This document shows positions 55,276 to 63,145 of a DNA stretch of 64,000 bases, in pieces (the stretch's first letter is position 1; every line of letters begins with the position of its first letter). This DNA is from CAKZSB01 sp964573105 (lineage in GTDB: Bacteria > Pseudomonadota > Gammaproteobacteria > Granulosicoccales > Granulosicoccaceae), in the NCBI GenBank assembly GCA_964573105.1, contig CAZNIS010000013.1, positions 1-64,000 of the forward strand. Direction: 5' to 3'. The notes below the pieces were generated by a model. It did no database searches, had not been told where the DNA came from, and saw only the letters and a list, made by a program, of their open reading frames with translations. The position numbers were made by a program, and so were the translations under genes.

Positions 55276-55788
55276 CTAGCTCCGGGATGGAAAGATACCC
55301 TGCAGGCAAATACAGAAGTTGACTGCCAGATAGGGCTGCATGTTGTTGTGGCCAAGATTGTCGCCCGCGTTTTGAACCATCGTGAGCAGGGATGCATTGG
55401 CGTTGCTTGCAGAATACGGATTGCTGCTTATTTGAGCCGGAAAGTGGTTCGTCGCGGACTCTGCATTCGGGATTTGCGAGGATGCTCTGGCGCGATGAGT
55501 GTGGCTCGGTATTTCAGCAGTTCGCAATGTATGCGTCTCCGAGCCACCGTTCGCGCCCAGTCGATAGGTTGTGCCGCCAGGGTTGGTCCCTTCATGAATC
55601 GGCGTGCGCCCACGCATATCAGGCAGTGCAAAGTTCACTCTGCCATCACCGCCGTAGGTCGTGCCGAGCAAGGAGAACAATGCTGTATTCTGATTGATGG
55701 GCATGACTGCACCATCGCAAATCGCCCACCCTCGAGGTGCAAAGTCGAATCCCACCATTCGAATTTCGGCAATAAACGGCTCGGACAT
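55276..55788 (-). CDS. Phage tail collar domain protein, copy 3
   Basis: The 170-residue protein has the collar family (COG4675, microcystin-dependent-protein-like) pattern: EPFIAEIRMVGFDFAPRGW at the start, CDGAVMPINQNTALFSLLG, then YGGDGRVNFALPDMRGRTP, LGANGGSETHTLRTAEIPSHTH and a C-terminal PYLAVNFCICLQGIFPSRS. No signal peptide. Two close relatives lie just upstream; this copy is the most diverged in the middle (ICLQG at the end instead of IALTG). Collar domains sit on phage tail fibres. No other phage gene is near, so it is a domesticated or tail-like structure. Confidence 0.9.
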   Translation of the reverse strand: MSEPFIAEIRMVGFDFAPRGWAICDGAVMPINQNTALFSLLGTTYGGDGRVNFALPDMRGRTPIHEGTNPGGTTYRLGANGGSETHTLRTAEIPSHTHRARASSQIPNAESATNHFPAQISSNPYSASNANASLLTMVQNAGDNLGHNNMQPYLAVNFCICLQGIFPSRS

Positions 55789-55855
55789 TGAGGAGTTCCT
55801 GTTATGTAACTTCTGTTATTAACGCGTTCGCATAGGTGAGTCGGACTTGATTGCA

Positions 55856-56383
55856 CTAACTGCGTGACGGATACAGTCCCGTCAATGCAATGATAAAGTT
55901 CACCGCGAGATATGGCTGTACATTACTGTGCGGCTGTGTATCGCCAGTGTTAGACACGGCCTGCTCATCCATGAACGAATCGTGGTCGTTGCGAAAGCTG
56001 TCTCCGTCTTCACTGAGCCCCCAGGTGTTACCAGCAGCACTGGTGGTGTCTGCCTCGGCCGCCACCACAGCACTTGGCGCAGACACCAGGTGGGTGTGAG
56101 CCGCAAGTTGCGATTGAGTAAGTGTGACTGTCTCAGCCCCGCCTCTCGCACCCAGGTTGCGTGGCGTCAGGCCAGGTCCGTGGCCATGATGCATCGGTGC
56201 GCGACCTTGAAGGTTAGGCAACGCCGTCGTTGTTCTTCCATCGCCGCCATAAGTTGTACCTATAAGGCTGAAGAGCGCGGTGTACTGCGCTATAGGCAAC
56301 AACTGGCCATCGCAAAAGGCATAGCCACGAGGAGGAAAATTGCCTGCGAAAATGCGCACTTCAGCAATGAAAGGTTCGCTCAC
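55856..56383 (-). CDS. Phage tail collar domain protein, copy 2
   Basis: This 175-residue paralogue begins SEPFIAEVRIFAGNFPPRGY. The key block is YGGDGRTTTALPNLQGRAP with GARGGAETVTLTQSQLAAHTH after it. The end (YLAVNFIIALTGLYPSRS) has the usual I-A-L-T-G. The tail after SHTH-like HTH is Ala/Ser-rich and variable between the three copies. It follows copy 1 after 61 bp and precedes copy 3 by 67 bp, on one transcript by position. Confidence 0.9.
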   Translation of the reverse strand: MSEPFIAEVRIFAGNFPPRGYAFCDGQLLPIAQYTALFSLIGTTYGGDGRTTTALPNLQGRAPMHHGHGPGLTPRNLGARGGAETVTLTQSQLAAHTHLVSAPSAVVAAEADTTSAAGNTWGLSEDGDSFRNDHDSFMDEQAVSNTGDTQPHSNVQPYLAVNFIIALTGLYPSRS

Positions 56384-56444
56384 TGTTTCGTCTCCGTATC
56401 AATGGCTATTGAAAGAGATGGGGTTGCCCTGGTTTTACGAATGA

Positions 56445-56963
56445 TCATTGTCGTGGCGGAAATATCCCGGTGAGTGCGATAATGAAACTCAGTGTGGCAA
56501 ACGGCATCATGTTGTCATGTGGTGCAGAGCCACCGGTGCTCTCCAGCATTTGTGGATTCATGGTTTGCGCAAGGCTATGGTTAGTTGTGTAGTGAGGCTG
56601 GCTGCTGTCGGCCCATATTGCTTCAGCCGGGCTTGATTGCGAACCTGTAGCGTTGTTTGATCTCAGGGTGTGGTTGTGGGCTGGCAGGTGAGCTGCTGTC
56701 AGTGTTTCCGTTTCACTGCCACCGCGCTCGCCAATTTGTCGGGGCAATAAGCCGGGTCCCGTGCCTGGCTGTATCGGTATTCGACCTCTCATGTCCGGCA
56801 GGGCAAATGTCGTATGCCCGTCTCCGCCGTAAATGGTTCCTATAAGACTGTACAATGTTTCATTGCTGGTGATTGCGAGTAGCTGTCCATTGCAGAAGGC
56901 CCAGCCGCGCGGTGCAAAATTTCCGGCGAACATCTTTATCTCGCCAACAAACGGATCGCTCAT
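56445..56963 (-). CDS. Phage tail collar domain protein, copy 1
   Basis: This 172-residue paralogue begins SDPFVGEIKMFAGNFAPRGW, with CNGQLLAITSNETLYSLIG, YGGDGHTTFALPDMRGRIP and GERGGSETETLTAAHLPAHNH. It ends FATLSFIIALTGIFPPRQ. The three copies share the same plan but differ strongly in the loop after AHNH/AHTH, the part exposed in phage collars. It starts 16 bp after the second DUF6916-like gene. Confidence 0.9.
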   Translation of the reverse strand: MSDPFVGEIKMFAGNFAPRGWAFCNGQLLAITSNETLYSLIGTIYGGDGHTTFALPDMRGRIPIQPGTGPGLLPRQIGERGGSETETLTAAHLPAHNHTLRSNNATGSQSSPAEAIWADSSQPHYTTNHSLAQTMNPQMLESTGGSAPHDNMMPFATLSFIIALTGIFPPRQ

Positions 56964-56979
56964 TGTGTTTGCAGCCTTT

Positions 56980-57318
56980 TCAATTGACTACCACCTCATA
57001 CAGGTACCCCTGGTCATTCTGACCAATCGGCACGATGAAAAGCGGTTGGGGGTCCATAGCAGGATGGGTTATGTCGTAGGTGGCCTGTTGTAGCAGTGTC
57101 GATGATGGCCCCTGAAACAGGAGTGAAAATGGCTCGCGCGTAGCATCTGCGTGGTTGTTCAGGCGCGTAACTTCAGTTAGCGTCAGTTGCAATTCGCGCG
57201 ATGCAGTATCGCAAGCTCGAGTTTCCTTACTTGATGCATCGGCGAGCGGCTTTAACCTGATGCCAAACAGTGAGTTGACGTGCTGCTGGAACAGGCTATG
57301 TGACAAGGGGTTATCCAT
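56980..57318 (-). CDS. DUF6916-like protein, cytoplasmic copy
   Basis: From ATG 57318 the 112-residue protein has LQLTLTEVTRLNNHADATRE, then PFSLLFQGPSSTLLQQATYDI, FIVPIGQNDQGYLYEVVVN. This matches DUF6916, whose members sit beside tail-collar genes. No signal peptide. Its start overlaps the end of the GNAT gene by 8 bp. Its partner at 57816 carries a Tat signal instead, so one copy is predicted to stay inside and one to be exported. Confidence 0.8.
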   Translation of the reverse strand: MDNPLSHSLFQQHVNSLFGIRLKPLADASSKETRACDTASRELQLTLTEVTRLNNHADATREPFSLLFQGPSSTLLQQATYDITHPAMDPQPLFIVPIGQNDQGYLYEVVVN

Positions 57319-57850
57319 GGGCACTATCACCCTGGATGCCGGCCGTGTTCTTCCACTCCATGAATGCATACACACCGCGGTCTTCGAGGTTGACGAAACC
57401 CAGCCGCTTATAGAGACGCATTGCTGGATTAAAGTGCTCAACGTGGATGCGAATGCATTTTTTATCTCGCGCGGCGCGGTGCAGGATATCGATTAGCACA
57501 TCGCTGCCTATCCCATGGCCCCGGTACTCGGGCAAGAGCGCGATATCAATGATTCTTATCTCGTCTGCACGGTCGTCAATGTAGAGCCTGCCAATCGGCT
57601 CACCGTGGAGCATAATGAGATCAAAACTCGCGGCAGGGTAGTGTTGCTGATAATGAGCGTGTTGTGCATCGAATTGCGACTTCAGGAAATCGTCTACCTG
57701 CTGCTGAGGCCAGTCGACCTGCCGCATCTCGTCAGCCCGGGTACTCGCGTATAGCCTGGCCAGAAAAGGTAGATCGGTGTCAGCAATCGCGCGCATCGCG
57801 ATTGACCAATCGTGCTTAGGCGAAGACGAAATGCTGGATAATGGCTTCAT
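57311..57850 (-). CDS. GNAT family N-acetyltransferase
   Basis: From ATG 57850 the 179-residue protein has the GNAT fold: beta-strands with MRAIADTDLPFLARLY, then GEPIGRLYIDDRADEIRIIDIALLP and the acetyl-CoA loop YRGHGIGSDVLIDIL, ending AMRLYKRLGF. It shares overlapping ends with the DUF6916-like genes on both sides, so its product probably acetylates something made by this operon. The start could also be the Met at about residue 19. Confidence 0.88.
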   Translation of the reverse strand: MKPLSSISSSPKHDWSIAMRAIADTDLPFLARLYASTRADEMRQVDWPQQQVDDFLKSQFDAQHAHYQQHYPAASFDLIMLHGEPIGRLYIDDRADEIRIIDIALLPEYRGHGIGSDVLIDILHRAARDKKCIRIHVEHFNPAMRLYKRLGFVNLEDRGVYAFMEWKNTAGIQGDSAHG

Positions 57851-58304
57851 AGTTTGTCTTTGGGTTGTCAGCACGAATGGGGACCAAGAATAGATCCACA
57901 GAGCCCGTTCGCCAATGCGTCAGGCGATAGGTCGCCTGCGGCAGCGCGTCGCCGGTCGGTCGTTCAAACGCTAGTGAAAAGCACGGGTTGTCGGGATCGA
58001 CAAGATGCCGGTTGGCCGGGGGGACGCGGAGTGGTGTGGCTGTTGTCAAACGCAGGTAACCACTGTCTGCGCGTGCGTGCCACAGTTTGAATCTTTGGCC
58101 CACTAGCGGTTGGAAACTGTCCAGACGTAACGCTAGCAGTGGTTCGGGTTGAAATGGCGCAGGCGGTTGGTTTGGTTCAGGTTCAGCCAGTGCTACCCCT
58201 GGCAAGGTACTGCATGCCGCAACAATCAAACCACCAGAGAAGCGGCGGCGACTAATTGTGTGTTGAGGCTGCGATAGCGTGTTGCCGCAATTTTTGTTCT
58301 GCAA
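57816..58304 (-). CDS. DUF6916-like protein with Tat signal
   Basis: TTG 58304 is preferred because AGGAGG (58311-58316) lies 6 bases upstream; the frame would also open at TTG 58328. The product is about 162 residues. SRRRFSGG with a hydrophobic run ending LPGVALA is a twin-arginine signal. A Pro-rich link leads to a DUF6916-type domain: LLALRLDSFQPLVGQRFKL, FSLAFERPTGDALPQATYRL and FLVPIRADNPKTNYEAI. It is the first gene of the seven-gene collar run. Confidence 0.8.
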   Translation of the reverse strand: MQNKNCGNTLSQPQHTISRRRFSGGLIVAACSTLPGVALAEPEPNQPPAPFQPEPLLALRLDSFQPLVGQRFKLWHARADSGYLRLTTATPLRVPPANRHLVDPDNPCFSLAFERPTGDALPQATYRLTHWRTGSVDLFLVPIRADNPKTNYEAIIQHFVFA

Positions 58305-58635
58305 CGCCGACCTCCTGGTCTGTGTCAACTGCCTGTTGCGCGTTTTGTCTGATCTACAGGCGGATGATTTGTATTGGCCGGAGTAGATCGTGACATCGTG
58401 GCTTGCGTACGTTCGTGGTAACTGAGTGTGAACAATGGATCCGGGAATGTAAAGTAATCACAGGCGGTAAGAATACCGAATCTGTCGGTTGATCAGCACA
58501 ATGCGACGAAAGTCGCCAAACTGGTGCGCGATGTTACGGCCCGTTTTTTTTCAGCATTGCAAGCGCGTCTGCCGTCGACCGGTAGATCGGCCTATCAATA
58601 CAGTGGCGAGCCGGTAAGCCAACCATTGTGATGAA
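58305..58635. other. Intergenic region before the collar operon
   Basis: About 330 bases. A plus-strand frame ending at 58630 (open from about 58456) reads VAKLVRDVTARFFSALQARL near its middle but has no good start, so it may be a gene remnant. The collar-operon promoter must be here; no clear elements were seen. Confidence 0.4.
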
Positions 58636-59934
58636 TCAACAACAACGGGCGTCTGGCCGGCAGGCCCAGTCAGGCAGTGTCGCTACGGGTGCAAAGCCAC
58701 CAGCGGGTGTGCGGAAATTGGTCGTTTGTCCGCGATACATGCGGGCTACCAGGGCAATGAGCTCAGCGTTGTAGACATAGGCGCGCAGATCAAACTTAAG
58801 TGCTGGACCGGGAGTGTTGCCACTGCGCTGGGGTGGACTGATTTCTTGTTGTGCGACATAGCCGCCACCCGCAATCTCATTCCAGACACGGTGCGTGAGT
58901 TTACTGCCGCGATACACCGCGCGGCTCGCGTAGCCTGCAACGGGTTTAAAGTAGTAGTGTCTGCGCTGCTGCCACAAGCGGTCAGTATTGTGTGAATCGA
59001 GCACGGTGGTTGCCGGTACGCTGCGAAGTGCGTCGATTGACTCATGATCAAGACCAAACCGTATGAGTGTTTCTGGTTGACAAAATAGTGACAGGTTGCG
59101 TTTGTCAGCCAGCAGCTGATGATGTCGCGGAGACGGCGACAGTACGATGGAGTTGTCGAGCCAGGCCTGTTTCAGAGCAGGGTAGCGTGACAGTGTAAAG
59201 TCCGTCAGGCGGTTGTAGACAAAGTCAATGGGTGTTGAGCCGTGTAGCAGTTTGCCGTTGCGATAGCGCAGTGCAGCGGCGTCGATTATCGATACGTCCA
59301 TTTCTTTGCAACGCAGAAGCTCACGGGCCAGCGTCATATCGCGATAAAGGAATTGCGTGGGCGGGGCCTCGTCAATGATTGCCAGGTGTGCCGGGAATGT
59401 GGTCGTTCTGCGGGCGCTGCGCCATTCGTCCATGATCATGCGGCGCAACTTTTGTCGGATCAGGTCAGCGTTTCCAAACGGGTGTGGTGAGCACAGTTCG
59501 CTTGTCGCTGCAAGATCCGCGTTGTGCGATGCAATCATCTGGTGGGTGATGAAGGCGCCGCCCGCGTTGGTGTTGATCTCGATCAGCCGTGGACCTTCGC
59601 GTGTTAGATGAAAATCAAAGCCGCTGAAGATGCCTTGCGTATTTTTTTGAATGGCAGATTGTCCGGCATAGTGAGCGTGTGCGGGGCTGCCTCGGCTGAG
59701 GCAGTGCTGTTGGTAGGCAGGCTGCGCACTGAGTTTGTCAATCGCGGCGATGACGCGCTCGATTTGCATGCGATCGGTTTGCGAAATAAAGACAGGGGTG
59801 TTGGCAAACAGGCCGGCACCTGACGTGCTGCCGGGGTGCCCTGGCTCAATGTCAGACAGTTTTTTCAGCGGCACGCAGTTGCAGGTTCGGTTGATTCTGT
59901 CAATGACGTCAAAACTTGTCTGAGTGTCGTTCAT
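58636..59934 (-). CDS. ATP-grasp ligase, probably circularly permuted
   Basis: The 432-residue protein has LIEINTNAGGAF (Glu119 and Asn121, like the magnesium-binding E-x-N of ATP-grasp enzymes) well before the nucleotide-binding part YYFKPVAGYASRAVYRGSKL near 337. The swapped order is that of circularly permuted ATP-grasp enzymes such as glutathionylspermidine-synthetase-like proteins. These join a carboxylate to an amine or thiol via acyl phosphate. It ends RPDARCC. The ATG overlaps the ArsR-like stop (ATGA), so the two are co-expressed. A metal- or thiol-linked peptide product is a guess. Confidence 0.7.
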   Translation of the reverse strand: MNDTQTSFDVIDRINRTCNCVPLKKLSDIEPGHPGSTSGAGLFANTPVFISQTDRMQIERVIAAIDKLSAQPAYQQHCLSRGSPAHAHYAGQSAIQKNTQGIFSGFDFHLTREGPRLIEINTNAGGAFITHQMIASHNADLAATSELCSPHPFGNADLIRQKLRRMIMDEWRSARRTTTFPAHLAIIDEAPPTQFLYRDMTLARELLRCKEMDVSIIDAAALRYRNGKLLHGSTPIDFVYNRLTDFTLSRYPALKQAWLDNSIVLSPSPRHHQLLADKRNLSLFCQPETLIRFGLDHESIDALRSVPATTVLDSHNTDRLWQQRRHYYFKPVAGYASRAVYRGSKLTHRVWNEIAGGGYVAQQEISPPQRSGNTPGPALKFDLRAYVYNAELIALVARMYRGQTTNFRTPAGGFAPVATLPDWACRPDARCC

Positions 59935-60284
59935 GATTGGTACACCGTGGATTCGACCAGCGTTTCAATTTCCCGGCACAGGGGATTGCATGGGGTTTTT
60001 GATTGCGCACAACAGTCTTTCAGCAGTGCGCTCAACAGGCCGCCAATTCGGCGATAGTCAGCACGATAGATGACCGATTTACCTTTGCGTTGCGATGTGA
60101 CAAGGTTAGCCCTTGCCAGCACCTGCAACTGCGCCGAGGCGGTGGTAATTCCGACTTTCGCAAGTTTGGCCAGCTGCCCACAGCTGTAACCGTCCGGACC
60201 AGCCTGTATTAGCTTTCGAAACAGTTTCAGCCTGCCCTCGTGAGCCAGTGCAGCCAGGGCTGCGATCATCTGTTGATCTTTCAT
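59931..60284 (-). CDS. ArsR family transcriptional regulator
   Basis: The 117-residue protein has the winged-helix pattern: LAHEGRLKLFRKLIQAGPDGY, CGQLAKLAKVGITTASAQLQVLARANLV and QRKGKSVIYRADY (wing). Instead of the usual CxC in helix 3 it has one Cys (YSCGQ) and a C-terminal group DCCAQSKTPCNPLC, which may form the metal or arsenite site. It represses its own operon in the family's usual way. A palindrome covers its start codon. It overlaps the downstream ATP-grasp gene by 4 bp. Confidence 0.88.
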   Translation of the reverse strand: MKDQQMIAALAALAHEGRLKLFRKLIQAGPDGYSCGQLAKLAKVGITTASAQLQVLARANLVTSQRKGKSVIYRADYRRIGGLLSALLKDCCAQSKTPCNPLCREIETLVESTVYQS

Positions 60285-60303
60285 TCCATGGAAATATGGA
60301 ATG
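60282..60303 (-). promoter_or_regulatory. Palindromic operator for the ArsR-like regulator
   Basis: CATTCCAT (60282-60289) and ATGGAATG (60296-60303) are a perfect 8-bp inverted repeat spaced by 6 bp. The arsR ATG is the last three bases on the minus strand. ArsR-type dimers bind such repeats at their own promoters. Confidence 0.7.
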
Positions 60304-60444
60304 ACATGGAGTTTTCAAGTGGTGTTTTCGGTTGATTGAGGTTTGTCCATGAGTGGCGTCGGTAGAGTGCGGGCGTTCTGCGTGCCGGGCCTGGTGTTGA
60401 ATCGGTATGCCTCGCCATGTATCGCACGGTGTATGATTTAGCAC

Positions 60445-61095
60445 ATGAGCAAGATTGAAATTCTGGGGCGCCATACCTCTTACAACGTGCAGAAAGTGTT
60501 ATGGCTGGCCGAAGAGCTGAAGCTCGATTACGCCCACACCGAGGTTGGCGGGCGCTTTGGCGGTGCCGATACATCGCAGTTCCTCGCCCTGAATCCGCTC
60601 GGCAAAGTCCCGGTTATGCGCCACGGCGACAAAGTGCTTCGCGAATCCAACACCATCGTGCGCTACCTTGCCGATATCTTCTCAGACGGCTTGTGGATCT
60701 CTCCCAGAGCCTATCAGCGCAGCCTGGCCGAGCAATGGATGGACTGGTCGATCGAAAAGCTCGAGCCTGCTTTTGTCGGTGTGTTCTGGGGTTATTATCG
60801 CACGCCTGAAGAACGACGCGATGAAGCGGCAATTCGCGCCAGCGTTGCGCAATATGAATCCTGTATTGATGTGCTGGCCGCAGTGCTGGCTGAACACGAT
60901 TTTCTACTTGGCGCACGCCCAAGTGTCGCCGACATCGCTACTGGCGTTTTTTTATACCGAATGATTGATATCGACCTGCCGATTGCCATACCGCAAAGTG
61001 TTCATGACTGGTATGGGAGGCTGTCTGCGATGGATGGTTATCAACGTTGGGTGATGAGTGATTATAGTGAGTTGCGTGGACGAGTGGCTTATTGA
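60445..61095 (+). CDS. Glutathione S-transferase
   Basis: The 216-residue protein reads SKIEILGRHTSYNVQKVLWL, with SYNVQKV as the N-terminal Ser-type glutathione site, then NPLGKVPVMRHGDKVLRESNTIVRYLAD, the standard thioredoxin-fold glutathione contacts (VP and ESN). The C-terminal half includes GARPSVADIATGVFLY, the helix-6 motif. It is of the common bacterial Ser/Cys-type class, unlike the sigma-like one at 50320. The gene is divergent from the arsR-like gene, 160 bp apart. Confidence 0.93.
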   Translation: MSKIEILGRHTSYNVQKVLWLAEELKLDYAHTEVGGRFGGADTSQFLALNPLGKVPVMRHGDKVLRESNTIVRYLADIFSDGLWISPRAYQRSLAEQWMDWSIEKLEPAFVGVFWGYYRTPEERRDEAAIRASVAQYESCIDVLAAVLAEHDFLLGARPSVADIATGVFLYRMIDIDLPIAIPQSVHDWYGRLSAMDGYQRWVMSDYSELRGRVAY

Positions 61096-61298
61096 TTGGG
61101 TGGCGTATCGCGGCTCAAGGTTTTTTCGTAGGCCATTGGTGCGCTTCGTTTCTCACCAGCACCCTGCGAGGATTGCACCGGTGCGAAAATGAGGCGTAGG
61201 TGTAATGAGTGGTGTGAATCGCACGATGGAATAATTTAATTGTTTTTCGCAGCATCCCACGATTTTGAAACCGTGATAACTAGCAACTGCTGTATTTT

Positions 61299-62615
61299 CT
61301 AGCTCAACTTTTTCACCAGCCACAACACCAGCCCGGGGGAGCTGACAAAGAGCGCGAGGCGCAACAGGTCGGCGATGAAAAACGCGGTGATGCCGCGATA
61401 GATCTGTCCGAGAGATACATCCGGCAGCATAGATTTAATCACAAATACATTCATGCCGATCGGTGGGGTAATGAAACTGACCTCTACGGCGACCACCATG
61501 ATTATGCCCCACCAGATGAGTTTTAGATCTGGCTCAATCGGCAGGGCCAGGCCGTCGATAACCGGTACGAAGATTGGCACGGTGAGAAAAATCATAGCCG
61601 GCCCGTCGATCACGGTGCCCAGAATAACAAAGCACACCAGAATAACGCCCACCACGCCCCAGGGGCTAAGTCCCAGTTCGCCGATGAATTGCAGGATCTC
61701 CTGCGGGGCGCCAACGATATTGACAAACTGATTGAGTGTCAGCGCGCCAAAGCCAACAGAAAACACGGTGGCGGTCAATTTGGCGGCCTCGGCGAGGCTT
61801 TCAAAGAAGATTTTTACATTCATGCGCCGTCGCATTATCGCTATCAGCAGCGCGCCACCGGCGCCGATGCCGCCACCCTCTGAGGCGGTGAAGACACCAA
61901 AGAATATCCCGCCCATGATCAACGCAAAGAGTGCGACGATGGACCAGATATCTTTCAGGCTAATCAGTTTTTCCCGCCAGCTGGTGCGATCGCCGCGCGG
62001 CGCCCAGACGGGCTTGATCAGGCACACAACCTGAATGGCGACGATGTAGAACAAGATTGAAATGATGCCGGGTATCAGGCCAGCCATAAATAGCCGGGCG
62101 ATATCGGTCTCGGACAGCAAGCCGTAAATTATCAGTGCACCCGACGGTGGAATCAGAATGCCGATCGTGCCGCCGGCTGCAACGGTACCGGCGGAAAAGG
62201 CATCGTCGTAGCGGTAGCGTCGCATCGCGGGTACGGCGACTTTCGTCATCGTTGCAGCGGTTGCCATCGACGAACCGGAAATAGCAGCCATGCCACCGCA
62301 GGCGGCGACGGTGGACAAGGCCAGCCCGCCGCGCAACTGGCCCAGCCATTTTGATGCGACGTCGTACATGTTATCGGCGATACCGGATTTGGTGACAAAC
62401 ACGCCCATCAACATGAAAAGCGGCAGCACGGCAAACTGATAGCTGGTCGAAAGCTCGAGTATCTGCTGGCCGGCGACTGTCATCGCCGCATCAAAGCCGC
62501 GCGGATGATTGAGGGCGAAACCGACCGAGCCGACTGCGAGCAGCGAAAAGCCCAGCGGAAAGCCGATGCCAGCCAGCAGCAGCAGTACAACGATGCCGAT
62601 CGCCAGTTCAATCAA
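61299..62615 (-). CDS. dctM: TRAP transporter large permease (DctM type)
   Basis: TTG 62615 overlaps the DctQ stop (TTGA) and gives 438 residues; a longer frame from 62735 is unsupported. The protein is an ion-coupled membrane carrier with about twelve hydrophobic segments. Family motifs: LPLFMLMGVFVTKSG, AACGGMAAISGSSMATAATM, PPSGALIIYG, VEVSFITPPIGMNVFVI near the C-terminus. The substrate depends on DctP and cannot be read. Confidence 0.95.
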   Translation of the reverse strand: MIELAIGIVVLLLLAGIGFPLGFSLLAVGSVGFALNHPRGFDAAMTVAGQQILELSTSYQFAVLPLFMLMGVFVTKSGIADNMYDVASKWLGQLRGGLALSTVAACGGMAAISGSSMATAATMTKVAVPAMRRYRYDDAFSAGTVAAGGTIGILIPPSGALIIYGLLSETDIARLFMAGLIPGIISILFYIVAIQVVCLIKPVWAPRGDRTSWREKLISLKDIWSIVALFALIMGGIFFGVFTASEGGGIGAGGALLIAIMRRRMNVKIFFESLAEAAKLTATVFSVGFGALTLNQFVNIVGAPQEILQFIGELGLSPWGVVGVILVCFVILGTVIDGPAMIFLTVPIFVPVIDGLALPIEPDLKLIWWGIIMVVAVEVSFITPPIGMNVFVIKSMLPDVSLGQIYRGITAFFIADLLRLALFVSSPGLVLWLVKKLS

Positions 62616-63133
62616 ATGTCTATCCCGCCGCCGCTGCCCTGATTGCCGCGATCGCGTAGCGCCCGAACGGCAAAGAGAATGCCGCCGATCAGCAGCAAAG
62701 TGGCGAATGCGGCCGTAGCCGGCCACAGTGGCCATTCCATCACCAGACTTTCAGTCTCACGATCGAACTGACGGCTTGCCTGCAGCAGCATCAGGTAGCT
62801 CATGTACAGTGTCATTGCTATCACACCGAGATCGATCAGAATTTTTCGCAAGCGATCCAGCACCGGGAATTTGCGAAACGGTGCGACGAATAATTCAACG
62901 GTGATGTGACTGCGGCCCAGCGTGACCTGTGGTACCGCGGTGAAGATGGTAATACCCAGCAGTGTTGCCATCATGTCTTCGGTCGCGAGGATCGGGCTGT
63001 TCAGCACATAGCGAAAAAACACTGATACAAACACCAGTGCCATCAGCATGAATATCCCGACTGCCGCCACATGCGACAGCAATCGGGTTATCCGGCTCAA
63101 GGCGCGGCCGACTGCGCTCTGATCAGCTTCCAC
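62612..63133 (-). CDS. dctQ: TRAP transporter small permease (DctQ type)
   Basis: The 173-residue protein has four membrane segments in the DctQ pattern: VFVSVFFRYVLNSPILATED, TAVPQVTLGRSHITVELF, an internal helix and the C-terminal LLLIGGILFAVRAL. It links the periplasmic binding protein to the large permease. It overlaps DctM and follows DctP by 12 bp. Confidence 0.95.
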   Translation of the reverse strand: MEADQSAVGRALSRITRLLSHVAAVGIFMLMALVFVSVFFRYVLNSPILATEDMMATLLGITIFTAVPQVTLGRSHITVELFVAPFRKFPVLDRLRKILIDLGVIAMTLYMSYLMLLQASRQFDRETESLVMEWPLWPATAAFATLLLIGGILFAVRALRDRGNQGSGGGIDI

Positions 63134-63145
63134 GAAATTGCCTGT

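Noticed and set aside
55276..56963. A prophage
   Set aside because: Only collar-type proteins are present; there is no capsid, terminase, integrase, lysis gene or attachment site in the window.
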